64,000 nucleotides of DNA from CAKSQF01 sp964582375 (GCA_964582375.1 CAZORL010000001.1:1-64000), one strand, 5' to 3'. Shown: positions 24,003 through 32,968, counted from the first letter of the stretch. Made by a program: numbers and translations. The notes: generated from the letters alone by a model not told the origin.

Positions 24003-24698
24003 ATGACACTTGCGGGCATCCAAAAGCTGACCCTGCTCGATTATCCGGGCAAGGTCGCGTGCATAGTATTTACCCCCGGATGCAATTTCCGCTGTCCGTT
24101 CTGCCATAACGCATCGCTTGTCACTCACACGAGCGACAATGTCCCCCTTGATGAGAGCGTGCTCCTTGATCTTTTGAAAAAGCGGTCGGGCGTGCTTGAG
24201 GGCGTCGTCATAACGGGCGGAGAGCCGCTCCTTCATGGCGATCTGCCCGATCTTATGCGGGAGATAAAGAGGCTCGGATATGCGGTCAAGCTTGATACAA
24301 ACGGAACCGACCCGGAGCGTTTGTCAAAGCTTATCGACGAGCACCTTTGCGATTATGTTGCGATGGATGTGAAAAATCCGCTAAAGGATTATGCGGCGGC
24401 AACAGGTCTTTTCACCATCGATACCACCGCACTGCGTCGCTCGATCGATCTTCTCATCTCGGGCACTGTCGATTACGAATTTCGTACAACGGCGGTGAAG
24501 GGAATACACACAAGAGACAGTATCGAGGAGATCGCCCGTGAGATAACGGGAGCAAGAGCGTATTTTCTTCAAATGTTCAAGGATTCGGGAGATCTTGTTG
24601 CCCCACAGGGACTCTCGGCATTCTCGACGGAAGAAATGGAGGATCTTTGCAATGCGGCAAAAAAACATCTCCCGAACGTCGGGATCAGAGGAATTTAA
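24003..24698 (+). CDS. nrdG: Anaerobic ribonucleotide reductase activating enzyme (radical SAM)
   Basis: 231 aa. It uses S-adenosylmethionine and a [4Fe-4S] cluster to install the glycyl radical in NrdD. The cluster ligands are CNFRCPFC (Cys27, Cys31, Cys34; CxxxCxxC with an aromatic before the last Cys), followed by the GGEPLL SAM-binding strand. It resembles the NrdG2 subtype (longer, with TLLDYPGKVACIVFTPGCN) rather than short enterobacterial NrdG. It lies 39 nt upstream of nrdD, behind tandem NrdR boxes, so the pair is coregulated by nucleotide pools. Confidence 0.94.
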   Translation: MTLAGIQKLTLLDYPGKVACIVFTPGCNFRCPFCHNASLVTHTSDNVPLDESVLLDLLKKRSGVLEGVVITGGEPLLHGDLPDLMREIKRLGYAVKLDTNGTDPERLSKLIDEHLCDYVAMDVKNPLKDYAAATGLFTIDTTALRRSIDLLISGTVDYEFRTTAVKGIHTRDSIEEIAREITGARAYFLQMFKDSGDLVAPQGLSAFSTEEMEDLCNAAKKHLPNVGIRGI

Positions 24699-24737
24699 CT
24701 TATCATAACAAAAAACAAGAAAAGGAGAAACGAACAC

Positions 24738-27107
24738 ATGTATCAGATCATCAAAAGAGACGGCAAGCGCGTCGATTTTGACATTTCCAAAATTACAAAC
24801 GCAATGAAGAAGGCGTTTGAGGCAACATCGACCGATTACACCGATAATATCATCGATTTTCTCGCACTCAAGGTTACCGCTGACTTCCTTCCCAAGATCA
24901 AGGACGGATTTGTAGCGGTCGAGGATATCCAGGACAGCGTCGAGAAGGTGCTTATCCAGGGCGGCTACGACGGAGTTGCCAAGGCGTATATCCTTTACCG
25001 TAAACAGCGCGAAAAGCTCCGTAACATGAAAAACCCCTACCTTGATTATAAGGAGACTGTCGATAAATATCTCAGCGCACTCGATTGGCGCGTAAAAGAG
25101 AACTCGACCGTCACCTATTCGGTCGGAGGACTCATCCTTTCAAACTCGGGTGCGATCACCGCAAATTATTGGCTCTCCGAAATTTACGACGAAGAGATCG
25201 GCGCGGCGCATCGTAACTGCGATATCCATCTGCATGACCTTTCCATGCTGACCGGCTATTGTGCGGGATGGAGCCTTAAACAGCTCATAAAAGAGGGACT
25301 TGGCGGCGTGCCCGGTAAGATCACCTCGTCTCCCGCATCTCATCTTTCGACCCTCTGCAACCAGATGGTCAATTTCCTCGGCATTATGCAGAACGAATGG
25401 GCAGGTGCGCAGGCGTTCTCGTCGTTCGACACCTATCTTGCACCCTTTGTAAAGGTGGACAACCTTTCGTATAAAGAGGTCAAGCAGTGCATTCAGTCCT
25501 TTGTTTACGGCGTAAATACCCCCTCGCGTTGGGGTACGCAAGCACCCTTCTCGAATATCACGCTCGACTGGACCGTTCCTGCCGATCTTAAGGATCTTCC
25601 CGCGATCGTCGGCGGCAAGGAGATGGATTTCACCTACGGCGACTGCGTTGACGAGATGAGAGTCGTCAACAAGGCGTTCATCGATATCATGATCGAGGGC
25701 GACGCAAACGGACGCGGATTCCAGTACCCGATCCCCACTTACTCGATCACGAAAGATTTCGACTGGTCGCCCACAGAGAACAACAAGCTTCTCTTTGAGA
25801 TGACCGCAAAATACGGCACGCCCTATTTCTCAAACTATATCAACAGCGATATGGAACCGAGCGATGTCCGCTCGATGTGCTGCCGTCTGCGTCTTGACCT
25901 TCGTGAGCTTCGTAAAAAATCGGGCGGCTTCTTCGGCTCGGGCGAGAGCACGGGTTCGGTCGGCGTTGTAACCATCAACATGCCGAGGATCGCTTATCTC
26001 GCATCCGATGAAAAGGACTTCTTCAAGCGTCTTGATCGTATGATGGATGTTGCTGCTCGTTCGCTCAAGATCAAGAGAACGGTCATCACCAGACTTCTTG
26101 ACAACGGACTTTATCCTTATACCAAACGTTATCTCGGCACATTCGCAAACCACTTTTCGACGATCGGTCTTGTCGGTATGAACGAGGCGGGACTCAACGC
26201 AAAATGGATAAGAGCCGATATGACAGATCCGACCTGCCAAGAGTTCACAAAGCGTGTTCTCAACCATATGAGAGAGCGTCTGTCCGATTATCAGGAACAG
26301 TATGGTGATCTTTATAACCTCGAGGCAACTCCTGCGGAGTCAACCTCTTATCGACTTGCAAAGCATGATGTTGAGCAGTTCCCCGATATTATCACTGCGG
26401 CTGAAGAAGGCGGCACGCCCTACTATACAAACAGCAGCCACCTGCCGGTCGGCTATACCGATGATATCTTCAGCGCACTCGATATCCAGGATGAGCTTCA
26501 GACCCTCTATACCTCGGGCACGGTATTCCATGCATTCCTCGGCGAAAAGCTTGCCGATTGGGAGAGTGCGGCAACACTTGTCCGCAAGATCGCCGAGAAT
26601 TACAGACTCCCTTATTATACAATTTCGCCGACCTACTCGATCTGCAAAGATCACGGCTATATCTCGGGCGAGCATTTCGAGTGCCCCGAGTGCGGAAGAG
26701 CGACCGAGGTCTACAGCCGTATAACAGGCTATTACCGTCCGGTTCAGAACTGGAACGCCGGAAAGACGCAGGAATATAAGGAGCGCCGCGAGTATAATAT
26801 CGAGACATCCGTCCTCACTCACAGCGGTCCTCGCGAGGAGTGTGTATGCACGCCCGTCGAGGAAAAGAAGGAAGGACTTGCTGACGGCAATTACCTCTTC
26901 ACGACCGCTACCTGCCCCAACTGCAAGATTGCATGTGCACTGCTCGACAAGGCAGGCGTTGCGTATACAAAGCTTCTTGCATCCGACAATATTGAGCTGA
27001 CAAATTCGCTCGGCATCAAGCAGGCACCGACCCTTGTTGTCGTAAAAGGCGGAAATGCCGAAAAGCTGACGGGTGTCGGACCTATCAAGAAATTCATTGA
27101 GGGCTGA
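24738..27107 (+). CDS. nrdD: Anaerobic (class III) ribonucleoside-triphosphate reductase with fused redoxin domain
   Basis: 789 aa. Reduces NTPs to dNTPs without oxygen. Residues 1-90 are an ATP-cone (MYQIIKRDGKRVDFDISKI) for allosteric activity control. The catalytic barrel includes SMCCRLRLDLREL. The C-terminal core has a zinc site (CKDHG, CPECG) and the glycyl-radical loop SRITGYYRP with Gly664. Beyond the normal end, residues about 718-789 form a small glutaredoxin/thioredoxin-like domain with CPNC (Cys726, Cys729) and APTLVV cis-Pro. Most NrdD lack this. It suggests reduction by a redoxin rather than formate, and trxB follows 107 nt downstream. GGAG precedes the ATG. Confidence 0.95.
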   Translation: MYQIIKRDGKRVDFDISKITNAMKKAFEATSTDYTDNIIDFLALKVTADFLPKIKDGFVAVEDIQDSVEKVLIQGGYDGVAKAYILYRKQREKLRNMKNPYLDYKETVDKYLSALDWRVKENSTVTYSVGGLILSNSGAITANYWLSEIYDEEIGAAHRNCDIHLHDLSMLTGYCAGWSLKQLIKEGLGGVPGKITSSPASHLSTLCNQMVNFLGIMQNEWAGAQAFSSFDTYLAPFVKVDNLSYKEVKQCIQSFVYGVNTPSRWGTQAPFSNITLDWTVPADLKDLPAIVGGKEMDFTYGDCVDEMRVVNKAFIDIMIEGDANGRGFQYPIPTYSITKDFDWSPTENNKLLFEMTAKYGTPYFSNYINSDMEPSDVRSMCCRLRLDLRELRKKSGGFFGSGESTGSVGVVTINMPRIAYLASDEKDFFKRLDRMMDVAARSLKIKRTVITRLLDNGLYPYTKRYLGTFANHFSTIGLVGMNEAGLNAKWIRADMTDPTCQEFTKRVLNHMRERLSDYQEQYGDLYNLEATPAESTSYRLAKHDVEQFPDIITAAEEGGTPYYTNSSHLPVGYTDDIFSALDIQDELQTLYTSGTVFHAFLGEKLADWESAATLVRKIAENYRLPYYTISPTYSICKDHGYISGEHFECPECGRATEVYSRITGYYRPVQNWNAGKTQEYKERREYNIETSVLTHSGPREECVCTPVEEKKEGLADGNYLFTTATCPNCKIACALLDKAGVAYTKLLASDNIELTNSLGIKQAPTLVVVKGGNAEKLTGVGPIKKFIEG

Positions 27108-27121
27108 TCCCTTTCATACCA

Positions 27122-27152
27122 CCGAAAGAGCGGCGAGAGCCGCTCTTTTCGG
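27122..27152 (+). terminator. Hairpin after nrdD, weak terminator
   Basis: 13-bp stem with one bulge (27122-27134 with 27139-27152). The only T-tract is within the arm (CTTTTC), so read-through into trxB is plausible. Confidence 0.55.
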
Positions 27153-27214
27153 CAAAAGAAAGATAATTTATCGAAAATAAGGTAATAATAAGCAAAAAAA
27201 GACGGGTTATTAAG

Positions 27215-28126
27215 ATGATATATGATATTATTACGGTCGGCGGAGGACCTGCGGGCCTTACCGCCGCGATATACGCACGACGCGCGGGGAAAAGCGTGCT
27301 CGTTATAGAAAAAGCGGCTTTCGGCGGACAGATAACCTTCTCGCCGAGAGTCGAAAACATTCCCGGATTTGAGAGCGTTACGGGGAATGAATTTGCCGAC
27401 GCACTTGTCGGACAGGCACTCGGACAGGGCGTCGAGATCGAGGTCGGCGAGGTCACCGGTATAAAAGACGGCACTCCAAAGACCGTCATGACCGACAGCG
27501 GTGAATTTTATGCACGTGCCGTTATTATTGCGACAGGCGCAAAGCATCGACGCCTCGGACTTTGCGGTGAGGAAGAGCTTGTCGGGCAGGGAATATCATT
27601 CTGCGCAGTTTGCGACGGTGCGTTTTTTGCGGGCAAACATGTTGCCGTCATCGGCGGCGGCAATTCCGCACTCCAAGAGGCTCTCCAACTCTCGCAGATC
27701 GCCTCAAAGGTGACGCTCGTTCAAAATCTTGATTTCCTCACGGGCGAAAAGATGCTTGCCGATGCGCTCATGCAAAAGGATAATGTCGAGATCCTGCTCT
27801 CAAAGACTGTCTCTCGCGTCATCGGCGATGGTTCGCTCGAGGGCATAGAGATCCGTGACGAAAAGAGCGGAGAGTGCGCTCGTATCGATGTTGACGGAAT
27901 GTTCGTAGCGATCGGACTCGTGCCCCAAAATGAACCGTTTGCCGACATTATCAGACTCGACTCTCGCGGATACGCCGATTACGGCGAAGATTGCACTGCC
28001 GAGCGTGACGGCATATTCGTTGCGGGCGATTGCAGGCGTAAAAATGTCAGACAGGTGACCACCGCCGCATCCGACGGAGCGATCGCGGCTCTTGCGGCAT
28101 CTGCCTATGTCGAGAGCCTCTCATGA
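27215..28126 (+). CDS. trxB: Thioredoxin-disulfide reductase
   Basis: 303 aa, low-molecular-weight type. FAD site GGGPAGLTAAIYARRAG at the N-terminus; redox-active FCAVCDGAF (Cys130, Cys133) followed by the NAD(P) site VIGGGNSALQEALQL; C-terminal FAD block GIFVAGDCRRKNVRQVTTAASDG. It transfers electrons from NAD(P)H to thioredoxins or to a redoxin domain. Its position after nrdD, which carries a fused CPNC domain, suggests that domain as a partner. The ribosome-binding site is weak (GACGGG). It overlaps the MATE gene by 4 nt (ATGA). Confidence 0.93.
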   Translation: MIYDIITVGGGPAGLTAAIYARRAGKSVLVIEKAAFGGQITFSPRVENIPGFESVTGNEFADALVGQALGQGVEIEVGEVTGIKDGTPKTVMTDSGEFYARAVIIATGAKHRRLGLCGEEELVGQGISFCAVCDGAFFAGKHVAVIGGGNSALQEALQLSQIASKVTLVQNLDFLTGEKMLADALMQKDNVEILLSKTVSRVIGDGSLEGIEIRDEKSGECARIDVDGMFVAIGLVPQNEPFADIIRLDSRGYADYGEDCTAERDGIFVAGDCRRKNVRQVTTAASDGAIAALAASAYVESLS

Positions 28127-29538
28127 GTGCCGCAACAATAAAGGGGCGCGGCAAAAAACTTGAGCTTGATATGACGAGCGGCAGTATTGTCGGAAATTTG
28201 ATCAAATTCGCCGCCCCCCTGCTCGTCGGCAATCTCTTTCAACAGCTCTATAATATGGTCGATACCTGGGTCATCGGTCAGACGGGCGTCCAAGGTGACT
28301 ACGCTGCTGTCGGAAGCATCGGACCGATAATCAATATATTGATCGGCTTTTTCTCGGGACTCGCAAGCGGTGCGGGTGTCGTTATCTCGCGTCATTTCGG
28401 CGCAAAGGATAACGACGGCGTCAAAAAGGCTGTCCATACCTCGATGGTAATGACACTCTTAATGGCAGTCGCCTTTACCTTCCTCGGAATAATCCTTGCA
28501 CCCGTTATGCTTGAGCTTATGCTTGATTCCGACCGCGAGGGCTATGAGGAAATGTTCCGCGCCGGCAAAACTTATCTTACGATCTACTTTGCGGGTGTCG
28601 TCGGACTGATGATCTATAATATGGGCGCTGGAATTTTGCGTGCCGTCGGCGATTCAAAACGCCCGCTCTATTTCCTCGTCGTGTCTGCCGTTACCAATAC
28701 CTTGCTTGACCTCCTTTTTGTGTTCAAGTTCGGTATGGGAGTCGCCGGTGTCGCGCTGGCAACGATCATCGCTCAGCTGATGTCGGCTCTGCTTACCCTT
28801 GTGGTGCTTTTCAGAACGACCTCCTGTGTCAAGATCGAGCTTCGATCATTAAAGATCGACCTCAAAATGCTTCGCAGAATAGTGAATATCGGTATTCCGT
28901 CGGCAGTGCAGATGGCTCTTACCGCATTCGCAAATGTTTTCGTACAGTCTTATATCGCAGGCACAAACGGCAATATGACCGTGAATACCGGCGGATGGAC
29001 GACCTATTCAAAGGTCGATCAATTCATCTTTTTGCCCGTTCAGTCGCTTGCACTCGCAACAACGACCTTCGTCGGACAAAATCTCGGCGTCGGAGATACC
29101 CAAAGAGCAAGAAAAGGTGCGCGCCTTGCGTATTTCATGTCAAGCGGCTGTTCGATTGCCATAATCATTCCGCTTATGATCTTTGCCGCACCGATAGCGT
29201 CGATATTCAATAAAGACCCCGAGGTCGTCGCCACCGCGACAAGACTTCTTCGCGTGATCACGCCATTCTATATCTTCTGCTCGGTCAATCAGATCTTCTC
29301 TGCCGCCCTTCGAGGTGCGGGTAACAGCCGAGTGCCGATGATAATAATGCTGTCATCGTTTATCGGCGTGCGTCAGATATATCTTTTTGTTGTGTCTAAC
29401 TTTGTCTCAAATGAGCTTATCCCCGTCGGTATCGGCTACCCTGTCGGTTGGTTCGTTTGCGCATGCATCACCGCCGTTTATTATCTGCACTTTGATTTTT
29501 CAAAGGTCAAGTCGGTTCGACAAGAGGCAAGCGAATGA
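28123..29538 (+). CDS. MATE family efflux transporter
   Basis: 471 aa with twelve membrane segments in two homologous halves. The N-terminal PLLVGNLFQQLYNMVDTWVIG is the classic MATE opening; internal marks include YNMGAGILRAVGDSKRPLYF and LRGAGNSRVPMIIM. It exports cationic drugs or metabolites against Na+ or H+. The start overlaps the trxB stop (ATGA), so translation is coupled, although no functional link is evident. Substrate cannot be deduced. Confidence 0.92.
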   Translation: MSAATIKGRGKKLELDMTSGSIVGNLIKFAAPLLVGNLFQQLYNMVDTWVIGQTGVQGDYAAVGSIGPIINILIGFFSGLASGAGVVISRHFGAKDNDGVKKAVHTSMVMTLLMAVAFTFLGIILAPVMLELMLDSDREGYEEMFRAGKTYLTIYFAGVVGLMIYNMGAGILRAVGDSKRPLYFLVVSAVTNTLLDLLFVFKFGMGVAGVALATIIAQLMSALLTLVVLFRTTSCVKIELRSLKIDLKMLRRIVNIGIPSAVQMALTAFANVFVQSYIAGTNGNMTVNTGGWTTYSKVDQFIFLPVQSLALATTTFVGQNLGVGDTQRARKGARLAYFMSSGCSIAIIIPLMIFAAPIASIFNKDPEVVATATRLLRVITPFYIFCSVNQIFSAALRGAGNSRVPMIIMLSSFIGVRQIYLFVVSNFVSNELIPVGIGYPVGWFVCACITAVYYLHFDFSKVKSVRQEASE

Positions 29539-29564
29539 TTACCTTTGTTTTTTTCGAAAAACTA

Positions 29565-29593
29565 TTGACATGGTGAGACATTTGTGGTATAAT
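29565..29593 (+). promoter_or_regulatory. Promoter of the 41-aa peptide gene
   Basis: TTGACA 29565-29570, 17 bp ending TTTGTGG, TATAAT 29588-29593: one of the strongest promoters in the window, for a 41-codon gene. Confidence 0.94.
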
Positions 29594-29648
29594 TAGGGAG
29601 ATTAGTGTTATCAATCGTCATAACCCGAAAACAAAGGAGGGAAAAACC

Positions 29649-29774
29649 ATGAAGCAGATATACGAAGTACCTGTCGCCGAGATCGAAATTGTTGACATTG
29701 AAGTGATCCTTAACAGTAATTCCGATGGTACGGGTAAAGATCCGGATCAAGGTGAGTGGGATCCGCAGTTCTGA
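29649..29774 (+). CDS. 41-aa small peptide, Y-x-x-P-x-A-x-x-E-I-V type
   Basis: 41 codons. The N-terminus MKQIYEVPVAEIEIVDIEV is followed by a polar, Asn/Asp/Gly-rich end with GEWDPQF. AAAGGAGGG lies 7 nt before the ATG, a near-perfect promoter is upstream and a terminator downstream, so it is a dedicated transcription unit. The N-terminal pattern matches the 47-aa ORF at 5970-6113, with unrelated C-termini: conserved leader-like head, variable tail. No membrane segment. No modification enzyme lies beside it (neighbours are MATE and transketolase). Function unknown. Confidence 0.75.
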   Translation: MKQIYEVPVAEIEIVDIEVILNSNSDGTGKDPDQGEWDPQF

Positions 29775-29820
29775 TCTCGGAAGATATAAACTCTTCTAAA
29801 ACCATCGGAGACAATAAAGA

Positions 29821-29860
29821 CCGCCCCGACTCGGAGAGATCTGAGTCGGGACGGCTTTTA
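29821..29860 (+). terminator. Terminator of the 41-aa peptide gene
   Basis: 12-bp stem with one mismatch (29821-29832 with 29843-29854) followed by CTTTTAGG. Confidence 0.75.
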
Positions 29861-29904
29861 GGTGATACAGGATACAATATATAAATGCACGGCTACTATC
29901 GAAT

Positions 29905-29942
29905 AAAATCGGCTCTCTCAAAGATGATCGAGAGAGCCGATT
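29905..29942 (-). terminator. Terminator of the transketolase operon
   Basis: Perfect 12-bp stem (29907-29918 with 29931-29942) with TTTTATT on the minus strand, 4 nt past the stop of the C-terminal subunit gene. Confidence 0.8.
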
Positions 29943-29945
29943 ATT

Positions 29946-30890
29946 TTATTTCTTAAGCGATATCGCACATTGCGCTTTGTTAACGATGTTTTCGGCCGTG
30001 AGACCGTAGTACTCAAGCAGAGGCGGAACCTTGCCCGATCTGCCGAACATGTCCTCAACGCCGACACGAACGACCGGTGTGGGACGGCACTCCGAAAGCA
30101 CCTCACAGACAGCAGAGCCGAGTCCGCCGATGATGTTGTGTTCCTCCGCCGTGACGACAGCTCCTGTTTTCGATGCGGATGCGATAACAAGCTCGCGATC
30201 GAGCGGCTTTATCGTGTGGATGTCGATGACCTCGCAGGAAACTCCCTTGGTCGAGAGTATCTCGGCGGCAGAGAGTGCGGCATCGACCATTATGCCGGTC
30301 GCAAATACCGTGACATCATGTCCCTCTCTGAGAAGCACACCCTTGCCTATCTCGAATTTGTATGTTGAGCGGTCAAAGATCACCGGTACGGCGTATCTGC
30401 CGAAACGCATATATACGGGGCCGTTCCATTCTGCGGCGGCGGCAACGGCGGCTCTTGCTTCGGTGTCGTCCGCGGGGTTGATGATCGTCATGCCGGGAAT
30501 CGTGCGCATGATGCCGATGTCCTCAAGACACTGATGAGTCGCACCATCCTCGCCGACGGTGATGCCTGCGTGTGTCGCACCGATCTTGACATTGAGATGC
30601 GGATAGCCTACCGCGTTGCGCACCTGATCGAATGCGCGCCCTGCCGCGAACATCGCAAAGGATGAGCAGAACGGGATCTTTCCCGCCGCCGCAAGACCTG
30701 CGGACACGGCAACCATGTTTGCCTCGGCAATTCCGCAGTCAAAAAATCTGTCGGGGAAGCGTTTCTTGAAATAGACCGTTTTGGTCGATTCGCAGAGATC
30801 GGCGTCAAGGACGACGACATTCGGATTTTTTTCGCCAAGCTCGACCAGCGCACATCCGTAAGATTCTCTTGTCGCAATTTTCTCAGCCAT
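29946..30890 (-). CDS. Transketolase, C-terminal subunit (split enzyme)
   Basis: 314 aa, covering the pyrimidine-binding (PYR) and C-terminal domains. Marks are CGIAEANMVAVSAGLAAAGK with the catalytic Glu that activates thiamine diphosphate, GATHAGITVGEDGATHQ, and EEHNIIGGLGSAV in the last domain. With its N-terminal partner it makes a full transketolase of the pentose phosphate pathway, transferring two-carbon units between sugar phosphates. The ATG lies inside the end of the partner gene (8-nt overlap), so translation is coupled. Split transketolases are common in Clostridia and archaea. DXP synthase is unlikely because the chain is split. Confidence 0.93.
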   Translation of the reverse strand: MAEKIATRESYGCALVELGEKNPNVVVLDADLCESTKTVYFKKRFPDRFFDCGIAEANMVAVSAGLAAAGKIPFCSSFAMFAAGRAFDQVRNAVGYPHLNVKIGATHAGITVGEDGATHQCLEDIGIMRTIPGMTIINPADDTEARAAVAAAAEWNGPVYMRFGRYAVPVIFDRSTYKFEIGKGVLLREGHDVTVFATGIMVDAALSAAEILSTKGVSCEVIDIHTIKPLDRELVIASASKTGAVVTAEEHNIIGGLGSAVCEVLSECRPTPVVRVGVEDMFGRSGKVPPLLEYYGLTAENIVNKAQCAISLKK

Positions 30891-31716
30891 TTTCGCAACC
30901 TCCCAGATCCTTCATTGCAATTTCAAATTGCTCGGCAGAGGGCGCGTTGCCATGCCATTTTGCGTTGTTTTCCATAAACGAAACGCCCTTGCCCTTGACA
31001 GTCTTGCAGATTATCACCGAGGGTCTGTTCTTCTCGGCTCTCGCATTTTCAAGAGCTGCCGCGATCTGCTCGATGTCGTGACCGTCGATCGTCTGAACGT
31101 ACCATCCGAACGCCTCAAATTTCTTGTCAAATGGCGTGGGGTTCATTACATCGGTGATATTTCCGCCGATCTGAAGACCGTTGAAGTCGATCATGGCAAC
31201 AAGATTTGACAGCTTGTAGTGAGATGCAAACATAGCTGCCTCCCAAACCTCGCCCTCTTGACACTCGCCGTCGCCGAGGATCGTGTAAACTCTGTAGCGA
31301 TCGCGTCCGGCGAGAGCCATTCCGCAAGCGGCGGAAATGCCCATTCCGAGCGAGCCTGTTGACATGTCAACACCCGGGATGTTCTTCATGTCGGGGTGAC
31401 CCTGAAGCCTGCTGTCTATCGAGCGAAAGCTTGTCAGTTCCTCAACGGGGAAAAATCCGCGCATAGCGAGCGCAGAATAATATGCGGGAGCGCAGTGACC
31501 CTTCGACAGCACAAATCTGTCCCTGTCCGCACCCTTGGGATCGGCAGGGTCGATGTTCATCTCCTCAAAGTAAAGATAGGCAAGCATGTCGGCGATCGAG
31601 AGCGATCCGCCCGGATGTCCGCTGTTTGCCGAGTATACTGCCTTGACCGCGTTTATGCGAATGTCATTTGCGATATTTCGCAGACGGGAGAGCGTCTCCA
31701 CGTTCATCTGATTCAT
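30883..31716 (-). CDS. Transketolase, N-terminal subunit (split enzyme)
   Basis: 277 aa, the thiamine-pyrophosphate-binding (PP) domain. NSGHPGGSLSIADMLAYLYF opens the domain and the ThDP/Mg2+ motif is LGDGECQEGEVWEAAMFAS...IDFNG (Gly-Asp-Gly with the later Asn). Start ATG 31716 is set by AGGAAGG 8 nt upstream; nine further in-frame codons upstream have no site. It shares an operon with the C-terminal subunit. The promoter is upstream at 31787-31815. Confidence 0.94.
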   Translation of the reverse strand: MNQMNVETLSRLRNIANDIRINAVKAVYSANSGHPGGSLSIADMLAYLYFEEMNIDPADPKGADRDRFVLSKGHCAPAYYSALAMRGFFPVEELTSFRSIDSRLQGHPDMKNIPGVDMSTGSLGMGISAACGMALAGRDRYRVYTILGDGECQEGEVWEAAMFASHYKLSNLVAMIDFNGLQIGGNITDVMNPTPFDKKFEAFGWYVQTIDGHDIEQIAAALENARAEKNRPSVIICKTVKGKGVSFMENNAKWHGNAPSAEQFEIAMKDLGGCENG

Positions 31717-31786
31717 TTCATTTTCCTTCCTCACATATCGCATGACGCGATGTGTGCCAAAATGTGTTCGATTTTACATCACTCTA

Positions 31787-31815
31787 ATTATATATCTTTT
31801 TTCTTCGATTGTCAA
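31787..31815 (-). promoter_or_regulatory. Promoter of the transketolase operon
   Basis: Minus-strand TTGACA (plus 31810-31815), 17 bp, TATAAT (31787-31792). The -35 overlaps the stop codon of tadA, leaving no room for a separate terminator between the two units. Confidence 0.9.
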
Positions 31816-32354
31816 CAGCTTTGCGAAGATTTTCTTTCGTCATTTCCGCCAAATCGATCGTTTTTTTGATCGACGTCTGTTGAAAGCTCGCCTTTTCGTG
31901 CCGCTCGCAACCTAAAAAAGAAATCGGAGAGCAGTGATGAGCACTTGTCCTCCATCACACCACCCACCTGTTCGAAGGTGTGATTTAACCCAAAATCGCA
32001 GATCTGGAGTCTTGATCCGAGCGCACCCGCCTTTGGATCGGAAGCACCGTATACGACGCGCTTGATGCGTGCGTTGACTATCGCTCCGGCACACATAGGA
32101 CAAGGCTCAAGCGTGACATAGAGGGTCGCTTTGTGCAAACGCCAACCGTGAAGCTCACGGCAGGCGGAATTTATCGCCGCGATCTCGGCGTGCCCGAGCG
32201 CATTCTTTTGCCCCTCGCGACAGTTTCGCCCGATGCCGACTATCCGCCCGTCATCCCAGACAACGACCGCACCGATCGGGACCTCGCCATCCTCTGCCGC
32301 AAGCTTTGCCTGCTCGATGGCGGCGGACATGTAGAACTCGTCGGTCATAAGCAT
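31812..32354 (-). CDS. tadA: tRNA adenosine(34) deaminase
   Basis: 180 aa. Converts A34 to inosine in tRNA-Arg(ACG). Zinc deaminase motifs are intact: GHAEIAAI (His55 ligand, Glu57 proton shuttle) and LEPCPMCAGAI (Cys85, Cys88). GVMEDKCSSLLSDFFFRLR is the usual TadA C-terminal helix. The last ~20 residues are a charged extension. Start 32354 has GGTGAGG 10 nt upstream. It has its own promoter and no terminator, so transcription may run into the transketolase genes. Confidence 0.95.
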   Translation of the reverse strand: MLMTDEFYMSAAIEQAKLAAEDGEVPIGAVVVWDDGRIVGIGRNCREGQKNALGHAEIAAINSACRELHGWRLHKATLYVTLEPCPMCAGAIVNARIKRVVYGASDPKAGALGSRLQICDFGLNHTFEQVGGVMEDKCSSLLSDFFFRLRAARKGELSTDVDQKNDRFGGNDERKSSQSC

Positions 32355-32389
32355 ATACCCAAAACCTCACCTTCGCTTAACTCTGAACC

Positions 32390-32418
32390 ATTGTACCATA
32401 TTTTTCCCTCTTTTTCAA
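32390..32418 (-). promoter_or_regulatory. Promoter of tadA
   Basis: Minus-strand TTGAAA (plus 32413-32418), 17 bp ending ATATGG, TACAAT (32390-32395). Confidence 0.85.
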
Positions 32419-32526
32419 TAGTTTTCCGAAAACTTTGCTCCATAATTTGCGTATATTTACGCATCCGACGTCGAAAACTGAGTCGGGACGGCAAGATCGT
32501 CCCGAATATATTTCGGAGGTCGCAAA

Positions 32527-32922
32527 ATGACCTGTTACGCTCTCCTTTTTCTGATCGGCGGCGCGGGATACGGCATGATCGAGCTTTTGTGGCGCGGTCA
32601 TACACACCCGACAATGATCGCACTCGGCGGACTCTGCCTTGCGGCGATCTTTTTCATCGATAAACATATCTCGCGACCATTGCTTGTTAAGGCATTGATC
32701 GCATCGGCATTTATAACTCTTTCCGAGCTTGTCGTCGGAATTGCGGTCAATCGTCTGCTTGATATGCGGGTCTGGGATTATTCGGATATCCCGCTCAACC
32801 TTTGGGGGCAGATCTGTCCGCTTTACTGTCTCTATTGGTTCTTTCTCTCGATCGGTGCGATTTTTCTTTGCCGATTGATAGATCGATCGGTTTTTTCAAA
32901 ATACCCCTTGATTTTCGGCTGA
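32527..32922 (+). CDS. Small membrane protein, PF06541-like (putative ABC type IV)
   Basis: 131 aa with four hydrophobic segments. The motif MRVWDYSDIPLNLWGQICPL followed by YWFFLS (W-x-Y-S, P-x-N-x-x-G-x-I-C) is the hallmark of the PF06541 family, labelled putative ABC-transporter type IV, although direct transport evidence is weak. AlaTyr-rich first helix with GYGMIELLWRG. GGAGG lies 8 nt before the ATG. It stands between tadA (divergent) and the MBL hydrolase. Function unknown. Confidence 0.75.
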   Translation: MTCYALLFLIGGAGYGMIELLWRGHTHPTMIALGGLCLAAIFFIDKHISRPLLVKALIASAFITLSELVVGIAVNRLLDMRVWDYSDIPLNLWGQICPLYCLYWFFLSIGAIFLCRLIDRSVFSKYPLIFG

Positions 32923-32936
32923 AAATACTGTATAAT
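32908..32936 (+). promoter_or_regulatory. Promoter of the MBL-fold hydrolase gene
   Basis: TTGATT 32908-32913, 17 bp, TATAAT 32931-32936, overlapping the end of the preceding gene. Confidence 0.8.
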
Positions 32937-32968
32937 GACATAAAATCCGTAAATGGGAGGTATATGCC

